A program made the position numbers and the translations under genes. Positions 1 through 5,943 of a stretch of DNA of 10,008 nt are shown in pieces. Numbering within the stretch: the stretch's first letter is position 1; every line of letters begins with the position of its first letter. Source of the DNA: Phycisphaerales bacterium (GTDB lineage Bacteria > Planctomycetota > Phycisphaerae > Phycisphaerales > UBA1924). Under the pieces are notes generated by a model. The model worked only from the letters and a program-made list of their open reading frames with translations. It ran no database searches and was not told the origin of the DNA. The stretch lies in the NCBI GenBank assembly GCA_029260415.1, contig JAJDDH010000296.1:1-10008 (forward strand). The letters are read 5' to 3'.

Positions 1-199
1 CGGCGCGGAGATCTTTGACCCGTTTGTTTCCGGACCCGGGAGCGGGAACAGCCGCGAGCCGCGGCGTCGGATCGGTCTTGGGCTGGCCCTCTGCAAGCGT
101 TTGATCGAACGCGGCGGCGGGACCATCAGCGCCGCGACCCAAGCCGATGGCGGGGCGTGCTTTACGCTCACACTGCCCCGACATACGCCGAGCATATAA
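1..199 (+). CDS. Sensor histidine kinase, C-terminal end (partial)
   Basis: The open frame starts at base 2, runs in from outside the window and ends with TAA at 197-199, leaving 65 residues. They form the end of a GHKL-type ATP-binding (HATPase_c) domain. Visible are an F-box-like IFDPF (residues 4-8 of the fragment), the G2 box IGLGLALCK (24-32), then a GGG turn and the closing strand GGACFTLTLP (50-59). In this family the domain binds ATP and phosphorylates a conserved histidine in the adjacent DHp domain, signalling to a response regulator. Between the F box and G2 box lies a Gly/Ser/Arg-rich ATP-lid loop. Only a few residues follow the catalytic domain, so there is no C-terminal receiver domain. 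The sensor and DHp regions and any partner regulator lie outside the window, so the stimulus is unknown. Confidence 0.85.
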   Translation, partial: GAEIFDPFVSGPGSGNSREPRRRIGLGLALCKRLIERGGGTISAATQADGGACFTLTLPRHTPSI

Positions 200-261
200 C
201 AAAAACATGGACGTAACGTTCTAGGACGTGGGTGTCGGGAGCACGCGCAAGAGCTGCGCAC

Positions 262-1347
262 TCAGCCCTGCGGCAGAACAACAACGTCGCTCGGGTCGAT
301 CGCGATCGCGACGCTGTCGCCTGTGCTCGCCGGGTCCACGCGGATCTCCGCGGGGTTGAGCTCCGCCACCTTCAGGCGGATGTCGCCCTTGAGTTCGATC
401 AGGTGCTGAGCCGTCTCGCCCAGGTACGTGGTCTCGAGGCGCGTCGCGGGCAGCGATCCGGGAGCGCCGGGCTGGACGAGGCGGATGGACTCGGGGCGGA
501 CGGAGCACACCACACTGCCCGACTCGGGTGAGTGCTCGAAGCGAGCGGCGGTGAGGTCGCCGGCGGTCGTGTGCACGCTCAGGGCGCCGTTGGCGGTGCT
601 GACCTGGCCCTCGATGAAGTTGGTCTCGCCCAGGAACTCGGCGACAAAGCGGTCGCGCGGGCGGCGGTACAGCTCGGAGGGTGTGCCCAGCTGCTCGACC
701 TTGCCGGCGCGGATGATCGCGACGCGGTCAGCCATAGACAGGGCTTCTTTCTGATCGTGCGTTACATAAACAGTGGTGATGCCGCTGCTCTTGCAGATGC
801 GCCGGATCTCGGAGCGCAGCTCGATGCGCAGCTTCGCGTCCAGGTTGGACAGGGGCTCGTCGAGCAGCAGCACATCGGGGCGGACCACGATGGCTCGCGC
901 CAGGGCGACGCGCTGCTGCTGCCCGCCCGAGAGCTGCGTGGGCTTGCGGCTGGCGTACACGTCCATCTGCACGGCCTTGAGGGCCTCGAGCACCCGCCTG
1001 GAGCGGTCGGGCTCGCCGATCTTGCGGACCTTGAGCCCGAAGGCGACGTTGGCTTCGACGCTCATGTGGGGCCAGAGCGCGTAGCTCTGGAAGACCATGC
1101 CCGTGTTGCGTTTGTTGGGGGCGGCGTGGGTGACGTCCTTGTCGTTGAAGCGGATGGAGCCGGCGGTGGGGTCGATGAAGCCCGCGATCATGCGGAGGAG
1201 CGTCGTCTTGCCGCAGCCCGAGGGGCCCAGCAGGAAGAACAGCTCGCCCGACTCGATGGTCAGGTCGATCCCGTCCACGGCCCGGGCCGCGGCCTGGCCC
1301 TTGCCGAAGACTTTCACCAGCTTGCTGATCTGAATGCGTGTGGACAT
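262..1347 (-). CDS. ABC transporter ATP-binding protein, PotA/FbpC/UgpC type
   Basis: This is the cytoplasmic ATPase subunit of an importer of the spermidine, ferric-iron or sugar class. Starting at the ATG at 1345-1347 it has 361 residues, usual for the family. In that numbering Walker A GPSGCGKT is at 41-48, the Q-loop glutamine at 87, signature LSGGQQQR at 139-146, Walker B VLLLDEP at 159-165, the D-loop SNLD just after, and the H-loop histidine at 197. All catalytic motifs are intact. The segment from about 235 to the end (FVAEFLGETNFIEG, then a VRPESI motif) is the TOBE domain of this subfamily, which often helps sense substrate or regulators. A TTG three codons upstream (1354-1356) is possible, but ATG is preferred; neither has a clear Shine-Dalgarno. 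No permease or substrate-binding gene adjoins it, so the substrate cannot be assigned. It converges on the histidine kinase and is divergent from the DciA-like gene. Confidence 0.9.
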   Translation of the reverse strand: MSTRIQISKLVKVFGKGQAAARAVDGIDLTIESGELFFLLGPSGCGKTTLLRMIAGFIDPTAGSIRFNDKDVTHAAPNKRNTGMVFQSYALWPHMSVEANVAFGLKVRKIGEPDRSRRVLEALKAVQMDVYASRKPTQLSGGQQQRVALARAIVVRPDVLLLDEPLSNLDAKLRIELRSEIRRICKSSGITTVYVTHDQKEALSMADRVAIIRAGKVEQLGTPSELYRRPRDRFVAEFLGETNFIEGQVSTANGALSVHTTAGDLTAARFEHSPESGSVVCSVRPESIRLVQPGAPGSLPATRLETTYLGETAQHLIELKGDIRLKVAELNPAEIRVDPASTGDSVAIAIDPSDVVVLPQG

Positions 1348-1394
1348 GGTGGGCAAGGGTAGGGGAAGCGGGCGTCGCGGGTAGACTCGCCCCC

Positions 1395-1760
1395 ATGACC
1401 GATGCGCGAGATTCCACCCCCGAGGACCGGGTCCGCAGCGACTCGCTCGACCGCCTGCGCGGCAACCGCAACCGCCCGGACCGGGCGCGGGACCTGGGCG
1501 GGGCGATCGCGATCGGTCAGGGGATCGCCAGACGGGCCCGGGCGGTGGGGGCGGTCGCCCACGCGTGGGAGACGTGCGTGCCCGAGGACCTGCGCCGCCA
1601 GAGCGAGCTGATTTCGTTTGCGGGCGGGATCGTGAAGGTGGGGGTTGCCAACGGCGCCGCGCGCTACAAGATGGACCGCTGGCTCAGGGGCGGGGGCGAG
1701 ACGGCGCTGCGGCGCGAGGCGAAGGCGCCGGTGACGCGGGTGCGGCTGGTGACCAAGTGA
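1395..1760 (+). CDS. DUF721 / DciA-like protein
   Basis: A 121-residue basic protein. The first 45 residues are polar and Arg/Asp-rich and look disordered. The rest fits the DUF721 (DciA) pattern: a helix containing AVAHAWETCVP (53-63), a strand pair with GGIVKVGVANGAARYKMDRW (78-97), and a closing basic strand VTRVRLVTK (113-121). DciA proteins load or recruit the replicative helicase DnaB in bacteria that lack DnaC or DnaI; that role here is inferred from the family, since overall conservation is low and no dnaA, gyrB or recF neighbour is visible. The ATG at 1395 is chosen because the frame upstream of it overlaps the divergent ATPase gene and reads as low-quality sequence. The 47-base gap to that gene must hold both start regions. 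The stop codon overlaps the GTG start of the next gene (GTGA), so the two are probably co-translated. Confidence 0.6.
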   Translation: MTDARDSTPEDRVRSDSLDRLRGNRNRPDRARDLGGAIAIGQGIARRARAVGAVAHAWETCVPEDLRRQSELISFAGGIVKVGVANGAARYKMDRWLRGGGETALRREAKAPVTRVRLVTK

Positions 1761-2197
1761 GCGAGTCGGCGCTGCGCGTGTTCGTCGAGCAGACCGACGC
1801 CCGCTGCCCCGCGTGCGCCTACAGCCTGAGCGGGCTGACGGGCGAGACCTGCCCGGAATGCGGCGTGTCGCTCCGCCTGTCGTTGGTGCGTAGCGGGCGG
1901 GGCTGGGCATGGATCCACGGCGTGATCGGGCTGGGCCTCGGGCTGGGGCTGATGGTCGTGGTGCTGATCGCGATGACCTGGAACATCGTGCTGGGGGCGT
2001 GGCATCGCGAGCCGATGGCCGCGGCGGTGGTGGGGGTGTGCTTGCTCGCGTGCGCGCTGCAGGCGCTGCTGCTGGCCCGCTGGATCGCGCGGAGCGAGAA
2101 CCCGAGCCCGGGGCGGGCCATGGGCGCGTGGGGGATCACGACCGGGGTGCTGGGGGCGCTCTGGCTGGTGGGGTATGTCTTGGCGGCGATTGCCTAG
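1757..2197 (+). CDS. Zinc-ribbon membrane protein of unknown function
   Basis: A 146-residue protein beginning at GTG 1757, which overlaps the preceding stop by four bases. The N-terminus carries two cysteine pairs, Cys17/Cys20 (CPAC) and Cys32/Cys35 (CPEC), around a YSLSGLTG stretch, a compact zinc ribbon expected to bind one Zn(II). Three hydrophobic segments follow, at about 54-75, 88-110 and 122-144, giving an integral membrane protein with a small cytoplasmic or periplasmic metal-binding head; the topology is not determinable by eye. Small proteins with this 'Y-L-GL...CPECG' ribbon plus transmembrane helices are frequent in Phycisphaerae and other planctomycetes, but I know of no assigned function. 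Overlap with the DciA-like gene indicates an operon, not necessarily a shared function. The longer frame starting upstream at 1565 is rejected because it would lie across most of the DciA-like gene. Confidence 0.7.
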   Translation: MSESALRVFVEQTDARCPACAYSLSGLTGETCPECGVSLRLSLVRSGRGWAWIHGVIGLGLGLGLMVVVLIAMTWNIVLGAWHREPMAAAVVGVCLLACALQALLLARWIARSENPSPGRAMGAWGITTGVLGALWLVGYVLAAIA

Positions 2198-2305
2198 GCG
2201 AGGAGGGAGATCGGGGCATTCGAGCGATCCACGGATCTTGAGGTGTCGTACCACAGCGAGACGCCGGTCCGGGCCGATAGCAGGTGTGCACGCCCAGAGG
2301 ACACG

Positions 2306-3835
2306 ATGACCCCTTCCCTCCCCAGCACCGACCTGACCCCCGAGCTGCTCGAGCACATGCAGGCCATCAAGGCCAAGGCGCTCGAGTACGGTCTGGACTT
2401 CTTCGAGGTGATCTACGAGCGTCTGGACTTCCAGACGATGAACCAGATCGCCGCGTGCGGGGGGTTCCCCATCCGCTACCCGCACTGGAAGTGGGGGATG
2501 GAGTACGAGAAGCTCTCCAAGCGCGACGCCTACGGCATGGGTCGCATCTACGAGATGGTCATCAACAACGACCCCTGCTACGCCTACCTACAGGAATCGA
2601 ACTCCGTCACCGACCAGAAGCTGGTCATGGCGCACGTGTACGGGCACTCTGACTTTTTCAAGTGCAACGCGTGGTTCAGCCAGACCAACCGCAAGATGAT
2701 GGACGAGATGGCCAACCACGCGACGCGCGTGCGGCGGCACATCGAGCGCCAGGGCGCTGACACGGTCGAGCGGTTCATCGACTGGTGCCTGCGCATCGAG
2801 CACCTGATCGACCCGCACTCGGTGTTCGTGCGCCGAGAGCGGGACGAGGACGCGGAGTCGGCGTTCGAGGCCGAGAAGCTGCCGGCCAAGGGGTACATGG
2901 ACCCGTTCATCAACCCGCCCAGCGAGCTGGAGCGCCAGAAAGCCGAGCACGAGGCGAGCAGGCAGGCCCAGAAGGTCGCGTTCCCCAAGCGTCCGACGCG
3001 GGACGTGCTGCTGTTCCTGATGCGCTGCGCCCCGCTCGATGACTGGCAGGTGGACGTGCTGTCGATCATCCGCGACGAGGCGTACTACTTCGCGCCCCAG
3101 GCGATGACCAAGGTGATGAACGAGGGGTGGGCGACGTACTGGCACTCGAAGCTGATGACCCAGCACTTCCTCGAGGCCAGGGAGATTGTCCACTACGCGG
3201 ACCAGCACTCGGGCGTCGTGCACATGCCCGCGGGGGGGTTCAACCCGTACAAGATCGGCGTCGAGATGTTCAAGGAGATCGAGGAGCGCTGGGACAAGGG
3301 CCAGCACGGGCCCGCGTGGGAGCGCCTGGACAGCCTGGGCGCCAAGCGGCGCTACGACGACAAGTCGATGAAGGGGCGCGACAAGATCTTCGAGGTGCGG
3401 CGCATCTACAACGACGTCAACTTCATCGACGAGTTCCTCACGCCCGAGTTCGTCGAGAAGCACCAGATGTACCAGTTCCGGCGCGACCCGCAGACGGGCG
3501 AGGTGCGCGTCGTCACGCGGGACTTTGACCGCATCAAGCAGACGCTGCTGTACCAGCTGACGAACATGGGCCAGCCGTTCATCTACGTGGTGGACGCGAA
3601 CTACCTCAACCGGGGGGAGCTGTACCTGGCGCACGAGTTCAGCGGGCTGGAGGTGGACGCGTCGATGGCGGTGGAGACGCTGCGGGCGCTCCGCGCGATC
3701 TGGGGGCGCCCGGTGCACCTGCAGGCGCGGGTCAACGAGGAGATGCGTCTGCTCTCGCTGGACACCCCCGAGGGCGAGCCCAAGAGCGAGAAGATCGGCG
3801 AGGACACCCCGCCCCCGGCGCACGTGATCGCCTGA
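2306..3835 (+). CDS. spoVR: SpoVR family protein
   Basis: A full-length member of the SpoVR/YcgB family, 509 residues from ATG 2306 (E. coli YcgB is about the same size). A GAGGA sequence seven or so bases upstream supports this start over the GTG at 2243. Family hallmarks are clear: FQTMNQIAACGGFPIRYPHW (43-61 region), GMEYE, INNDPCYAYLQESNS (87-100), DQKLVMAHVYGHSDFFKCN (103-121), TNRKMMDEMANHATRVRR (127-144), IIRDEAYYF (254-262), MNEGWATYWH (271-280) and HMPAGGFNPYKIG (306-318). His110 and His114 with Glu273 and His280 look like possible metal or active-site residues; that is my inference. A charged stretch at about 175-230 is the least conserved part. In Bacillus SpoVR affects spore cortex formation, while in non-sporulating bacteria it belongs to a general stress or stationary-phase set with PrkA/YeaG and YeaH; neither is in this window. 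The biochemical activity is unknown. Confidence 0.93.
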   Translation: MTPSLPSTDLTPELLEHMQAIKAKALEYGLDFFEVIYERLDFQTMNQIAACGGFPIRYPHWKWGMEYEKLSKRDAYGMGRIYEMVINNDPCYAYLQESNSVTDQKLVMAHVYGHSDFFKCNAWFSQTNRKMMDEMANHATRVRRHIERQGADTVERFIDWCLRIEHLIDPHSVFVRRERDEDAESAFEAEKLPAKGYMDPFINPPSELERQKAEHEASRQAQKVAFPKRPTRDVLLFLMRCAPLDDWQVDVLSIIRDEAYYFAPQAMTKVMNEGWATYWHSKLMTQHFLEAREIVHYADQHSGVVHMPAGGFNPYKIGVEMFKEIEERWDKGQHGPAWERLDSLGAKRRYDDKSMKGRDKIFEVRRIYNDVNFIDEFLTPEFVEKHQMYQFRRDPQTGEVRVVTRDFDRIKQTLLYQLTNMGQPFIYVVDANYLNRGELYLAHEFSGLEVDASMAVETLRALRAIWGRPVHLQARVNEEMRLLSLDTPEGEPKSEKIGEDTPPPAHVIA

Positions 3836-3858
3836 GCGCCCCGAGCAGGGCGCACGAA

Positions 3859-3887
3859 AGAGCCCCCGCCGGGTTGGCGAGGGCTCT
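3859..3887. terminator. Hairpin between convergent genes, probable bidirectional terminator
   Basis: A 12-base arm at 3859-3870 pairs with 3876-3887 with one mismatch around a GGGTT loop. It sits between the stop of the SpoVR gene (+) and the stop of the first surface-protein gene (-). On the - strand the stem is followed by TTTC, a short T-run; on the + strand it is followed by G-rich sequence. It is therefore better suited to the - strand gene and may serve both. Confidence 0.6.
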
Positions 3888-3932
3888 GGGGGGTGTCCGG
3901 ATTCCGCGGGGCGGAGCGTTACGAGGCTGGGT

Positions 3933-4646
3933 TCAGCGCCTGCGGCGCGTCGCGAGCAGCCCGCCCAGGCCCAGCAGGGCGACGCCCGAGGGCGCGGGGA
4001 TGACGATGTTGTCGAACGCGGCGGAGCCGCCGACGTTGATGATCACCATGTCGTACCCGCCGACGACCTCGATCGGGGAGACGCGGTTGGCGTGGTTGTT
4101 GCCGAACGCGATCGTGGCGTCGTAGTTGGACGAGGCGTTGCTCGTGAACTCGGTGAAATCGACCGTGTCGACGAGCGGGCCACCCAGGTAGAACTCGAGG
4201 CTGGAGCTCTCCTCGACTACGCCCTCGATATCGATGACGTCGAAGCCGAAGATGCTGTACACATCGTTGAAATCGAAGATCAGCTGCCCCGCGGGGCGGT
4301 TGCCCTCGTCGTCGGGGTTGTCGAGGATGCCGTCCCCGGCGCCCGTGTTGTTCTCAGCGATGATGAGCGCCATGCCCAGGTGGACCTTGGTGTTGCTGAT
4401 CGCCAGGTTGCCGCCCGACCAAGGGGGGCCCTCGAGGTCCGGGTCGGCCGTGCCCATGAGGGCGGTGTCGAACGCCGCGGCGAGGTCGTGCGAGCGGTTC
4501 GGGTTGACGGCGCTGACGGTCATCACCGGCGCGAACTGCGAGTTGACGATCTCGCCGTGGGCCAGGCCCTCGAAATCGAATGTCTGAGCGCCGGCCGACG
4601 ACACAATCGCCGAGCCCGCGCACAGCCCAATCAGATGTTGTCTCAT
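3933..4646 (-). CDS. Secreted PEP-CTERM-like sorted protein, paralogue A
   Basis: A 237-residue exported protein. The start ATG (4644-4646) follows a purine-rich AAGGGGAAGAG ribosome site. The N-terminus MRQHLIGLCAGSAIVSSAGA is a short signal peptide ending around residue 20. The mature part begins with a conserved block, TFDFEGLAHGEIVN (22-35), followed by ADPDLEGPPW (67-76), an acidic GDGILDNPDDEG segment (104-115), FGFDVIDIEG (133-142) and YDATIAFG (174-181); it looks like a beta-rich extracellular domain. The C-terminus has PAPSG (217-221), a hydrophobic stretch and a final RRRR, the layout of the PEP-CTERM/exosortase signal, with PAP replacing PEP as is common in planctomycetes. Such proteins are thought to be cleaved and sorted to the cell surface or matrix by an exosortase, which is not encoded here. 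The function of the mature domain is unknown. It is a tandem paralogue of the gene at 5008-5766. Confidence 0.88.
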   Translation of the reverse strand: MRQHLIGLCAGSAIVSSAGAQTFDFEGLAHGEIVNSQFAPVMTVSAVNPNRSHDLAAAFDTALMGTADPDLEGPPWSGGNLAISNTKVHLGMALIIAENNTGAGDGILDNPDDEGNRPAGQLIFDFNDVYSIFGFDVIDIEGVVEESSSLEFYLGGPLVDTVDFTEFTSNASSNYDATIAFGNNHANRVSPIEVVGGYDMVIINVGGSAAFDNIVIPAPSGVALLGLGGLLATRRRR

Positions 4647-4939
4647 GTCTCTTCCCCTTCTTTCACTCTCTCGAGGCCCGGTCTCTTGGCGCGTGTGACA
4701 TCAACGCCTCAGGACAGGGCCAGCCCGAGGTTATCGGGTGAACATGGAATTACAACCCCCTTTCCGGAGGTGAGTTGGGGGGGACGGCCGGGTGGCGGAT
4801 GCCCTCGGCATTCTGGCTCCCTGAGCAACTCAGCGGCGGGAAAGCCCCGGTGCGGTCGGTGGAAATGTTTGTGACTACTAGCACGCTCGGGCGTGTGCGG
4901 CGGGGCGCGCAGGCGCCGTGCACATACGGAGTCGATCCC
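4647..4939. other. Non-coding gap with a cluster of four small perfect hairpins
   Basis: Together with the terminator beside it, this is the only gene-free stretch longer than 300 bases (4647-5007). Four perfect 5-base stems with very short loops lie in 120 bases: 4799-4811 (loop CTC), 4821-4833 (loop CAA), 4882-4895 (loop TCGG) and 4904-4917 (loop GCAG). Read on the - strand they fall 150-270 bases upstream of the ATG at 4646, so they could form a structured leader for that gene. A weak promoter-like pair on the - strand, TTGTAA near 4753-4758 with ATAAC-like sequence about 15 bases on, lies between the hairpins and the gene; if it is the true promoter, the hairpins would be upstream DNA and not leader RNA. 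A + strand frame from ATG 4799 is open but has no ribosome site. I recognise no known riboswitch. Confidence 0.4.
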
Positions 4940-4975
4940 AAAAAAGGGAAAGGCCCGCCCCAGGCAGGGCGAGCC
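4940..4975 (-). terminator. Rho-independent terminator of paralogue B
   Basis: Arms 4952-4960 and 4967-4975 (GGCTCGCCC and GGGCGGGCC on the - strand) pair over nine positions with one mismatch around a six-base loop. On the - strand the stem is followed by TTTCCC and then six T residues (complement of 4940-4945). It lies 33 bases beyond the stop of the surface-protein gene at 5008-5766, so that gene appears to be transcriptionally separate from its downstream paralogue. Confidence 0.75.
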
Positions 4976-5007
4976 AGTGAGAGAGACCAGGGAGATGCGG
5001 GGTCGGC

Positions 5008-5766
5008 TCAGGCGCGACGACGGCGGGAGAGCATCAGCCACCCGCCCGCGAAGGCGAGCAGACCCGACGGGGCCGGGATGATGATGTTGTCGAACGCGGA
5101 GGACCCGCCGACGTTGATCACGACCCGGTCGAAGCCGTCGCTGGCGCTGGCGAAGCCCGCGCTGACGAGGGCGGAGGCGCTGATCGGGGCGACGCGGTTG
5201 GCGGTGTTGTCGCCGAACACGATCGTCGCGTCGTAGAAGTCAGACGCGACAGTGGTGAAGTCGGCGAACTCGACAGTCGCGACGAGCACGTCATCGCGGA
5301 AGAACTCCAGGCTGGAGCCCTCGAGGATGATGCCCTCGATGTCGATCACGTCGAAGCCGAAGGTGTTGATGGTGCGCGAGAACTGAAGGATGAGCTGCCC
5401 GGCGGGGCGTGAGCCCTCGTCGTCCGGGTTGTCGAGGATGCCGTCGCCCGCGCCGACCGCGTTCTCGGCGATGATCAGCGCCCGCCCGAGCTGGGTCTCG
5501 GTCTGGGAGATGGCCAGGTTCCCGCCGGCCCACGGGGGGCCTTCCAGGTCGGGGTCGAGCGTGCCGATGAGCGACGTGTCAAAGGCCGCGGCGATGTCGT
5601 GCCCACGGTTCGGGTTGACGGCGCTGACGGTCAGCAGCGGTGCGTACTGGGTGTTGACGATCTCGCCGTGGGCGAGACCTTCGAAATCGAAGGTTGTGAT
5701 GCCCGCGCCAGCGAGGGGCGCAGCCATAGCGATAGCCGCGAATGCGGCCGAGCGAATCGGCGTCAT
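5008..5766 (-). CDS. Secreted PEP-CTERM-like sorted protein, paralogue B
   Basis: A 252-residue exported protein. The ATG at 5764-5766 is chosen because it is preceded by GGGAG at suitable distance and is followed at once by a signal peptide (MTPIRSAAFAAIAMAAPLAG, cleavage about residue 20-22); the longer frame to 5850 would place 28 charged residues in front of it. The mature region repeats the blocks of the neighbouring paralogue in the same order: TFDFEGLAHGEIVN, LDPDLEGPPW, GDGILDNPDDEG, FGFDVIDIEG, YDATIVFG, NVGGSSAFDN. It differs by an extra segment of about ten residues after ANRVAPI (ASALVSAGFASAS) and by a changed anchor. The C-terminus is PAPSG (231-235), a hydrophobic stretch and RRRRA, a PEP-CTERM-type sorting signal. 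The role is probably as an envelope or matrix protein handled by an exosortase encoded elsewhere; the mature domain has no recognisable enzyme motif. Confidence 0.88.
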   Translation of the reverse strand: MTPIRSAAFAAIAMAAPLAGAGITTFDFEGLAHGEIVNTQYAPLLTVSAVNPNRGHDIAAAFDTSLIGTLDPDLEGPPWAGGNLAISQTETQLGRALIIAENAVGAGDGILDNPDDEGSRPAGQLILQFSRTINTFGFDVIDIEGIILEGSSLEFFRDDVLVATVEFADFTTVASDFYDATIVFGDNTANRVAPISASALVSAGFASASDGFDRVVINVGGSSAFDNIIIPAPSGLLAFAGGWLMLSRRRRA

Positions 5767-5911
5767 GCTTATCTCCCATCCGGAATGTGACCAGCGACGG
5801 GGCCTGTCCCCGACCGCCTTCCCCCGGTCCTCAGTCCGAAAATACCCCATGAGGAGGCATTGGCCACCCGTTTGGCACTTTGGAGAAAGAATCTGGCGTG
5901 TGATGGCTGTG

Positions 5912-5931
5912 GAGGCGTCGCGAGTCGCCTC
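5912..5931. terminator. Inverted repeat downstream of rpiB, possible weak terminator
   Basis: GAGGCG (5912-5917) and CGCCTC (5926-5931) are perfect inverted copies separated by eight bases, about 13 bases past the rpiB stop on the - strand. A separate perfect 12-base palindrome, AAATCATGATTT (5933-5944), touches the stop codon itself. Neither is followed by a T-run on the - strand, so intrinsic termination is doubtful; the repeat could instead be a protein site or the end of the mRNA. The rest of the 177-base gap to the next gene shows only a further small hairpin, 5798-5812 (CGGGG/CCCCG), in the leader of the surface-protein gene. Confidence 0.3.
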
Positions 5932-5943
5932 TAAATCATGATT

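Noticed and set aside
532..1362. Open frame of 276 codons on the + strand opposite the ABC ATPase.
   Set aside because: The ATPase has every catalytic motif in order on the - strand; the + strand frame is an Ala/Gly/Asp/Val-rich complement.
1338..1394. Upstream extension of the DciA-like gene to the GTG at 1338.
   Set aside because: It would overlap the start of the divergent ATPase gene and adds Trp/Gly-rich sequence unlike the family.
2243..2305. Extension of SpoVR to the GTG at 2243.
   Set aside because: The 21 extra residues do not resemble the family N-terminus, and the ATG at 2306 has a GAGGA sequence at suitable spacing and gives the usual length.
2588..3823. Open frame of 411 codons on the - strand opposite SpoVR.
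   Set aside because: SpoVR on the + strand matches its family over its full length; the antisense frame is Val/Leu/Arg/His-rich with no recognisable domain.
4092..4874. Open frame of 260 codons on the + strand opposite paralogue A and into the gap.
   Set aside because: Most of it is the complement of a signal-peptide-bearing gene that has a close paralogue; composition is that of a shadow frame.
4775..4939. Possible known riboswitch (cobalamin, c-di-GMP, TPP) in the gap.
   Set aside because: I compared both strands by eye with the conserved cores I remember and found no match beyond short G-rich or CTGAG strings.
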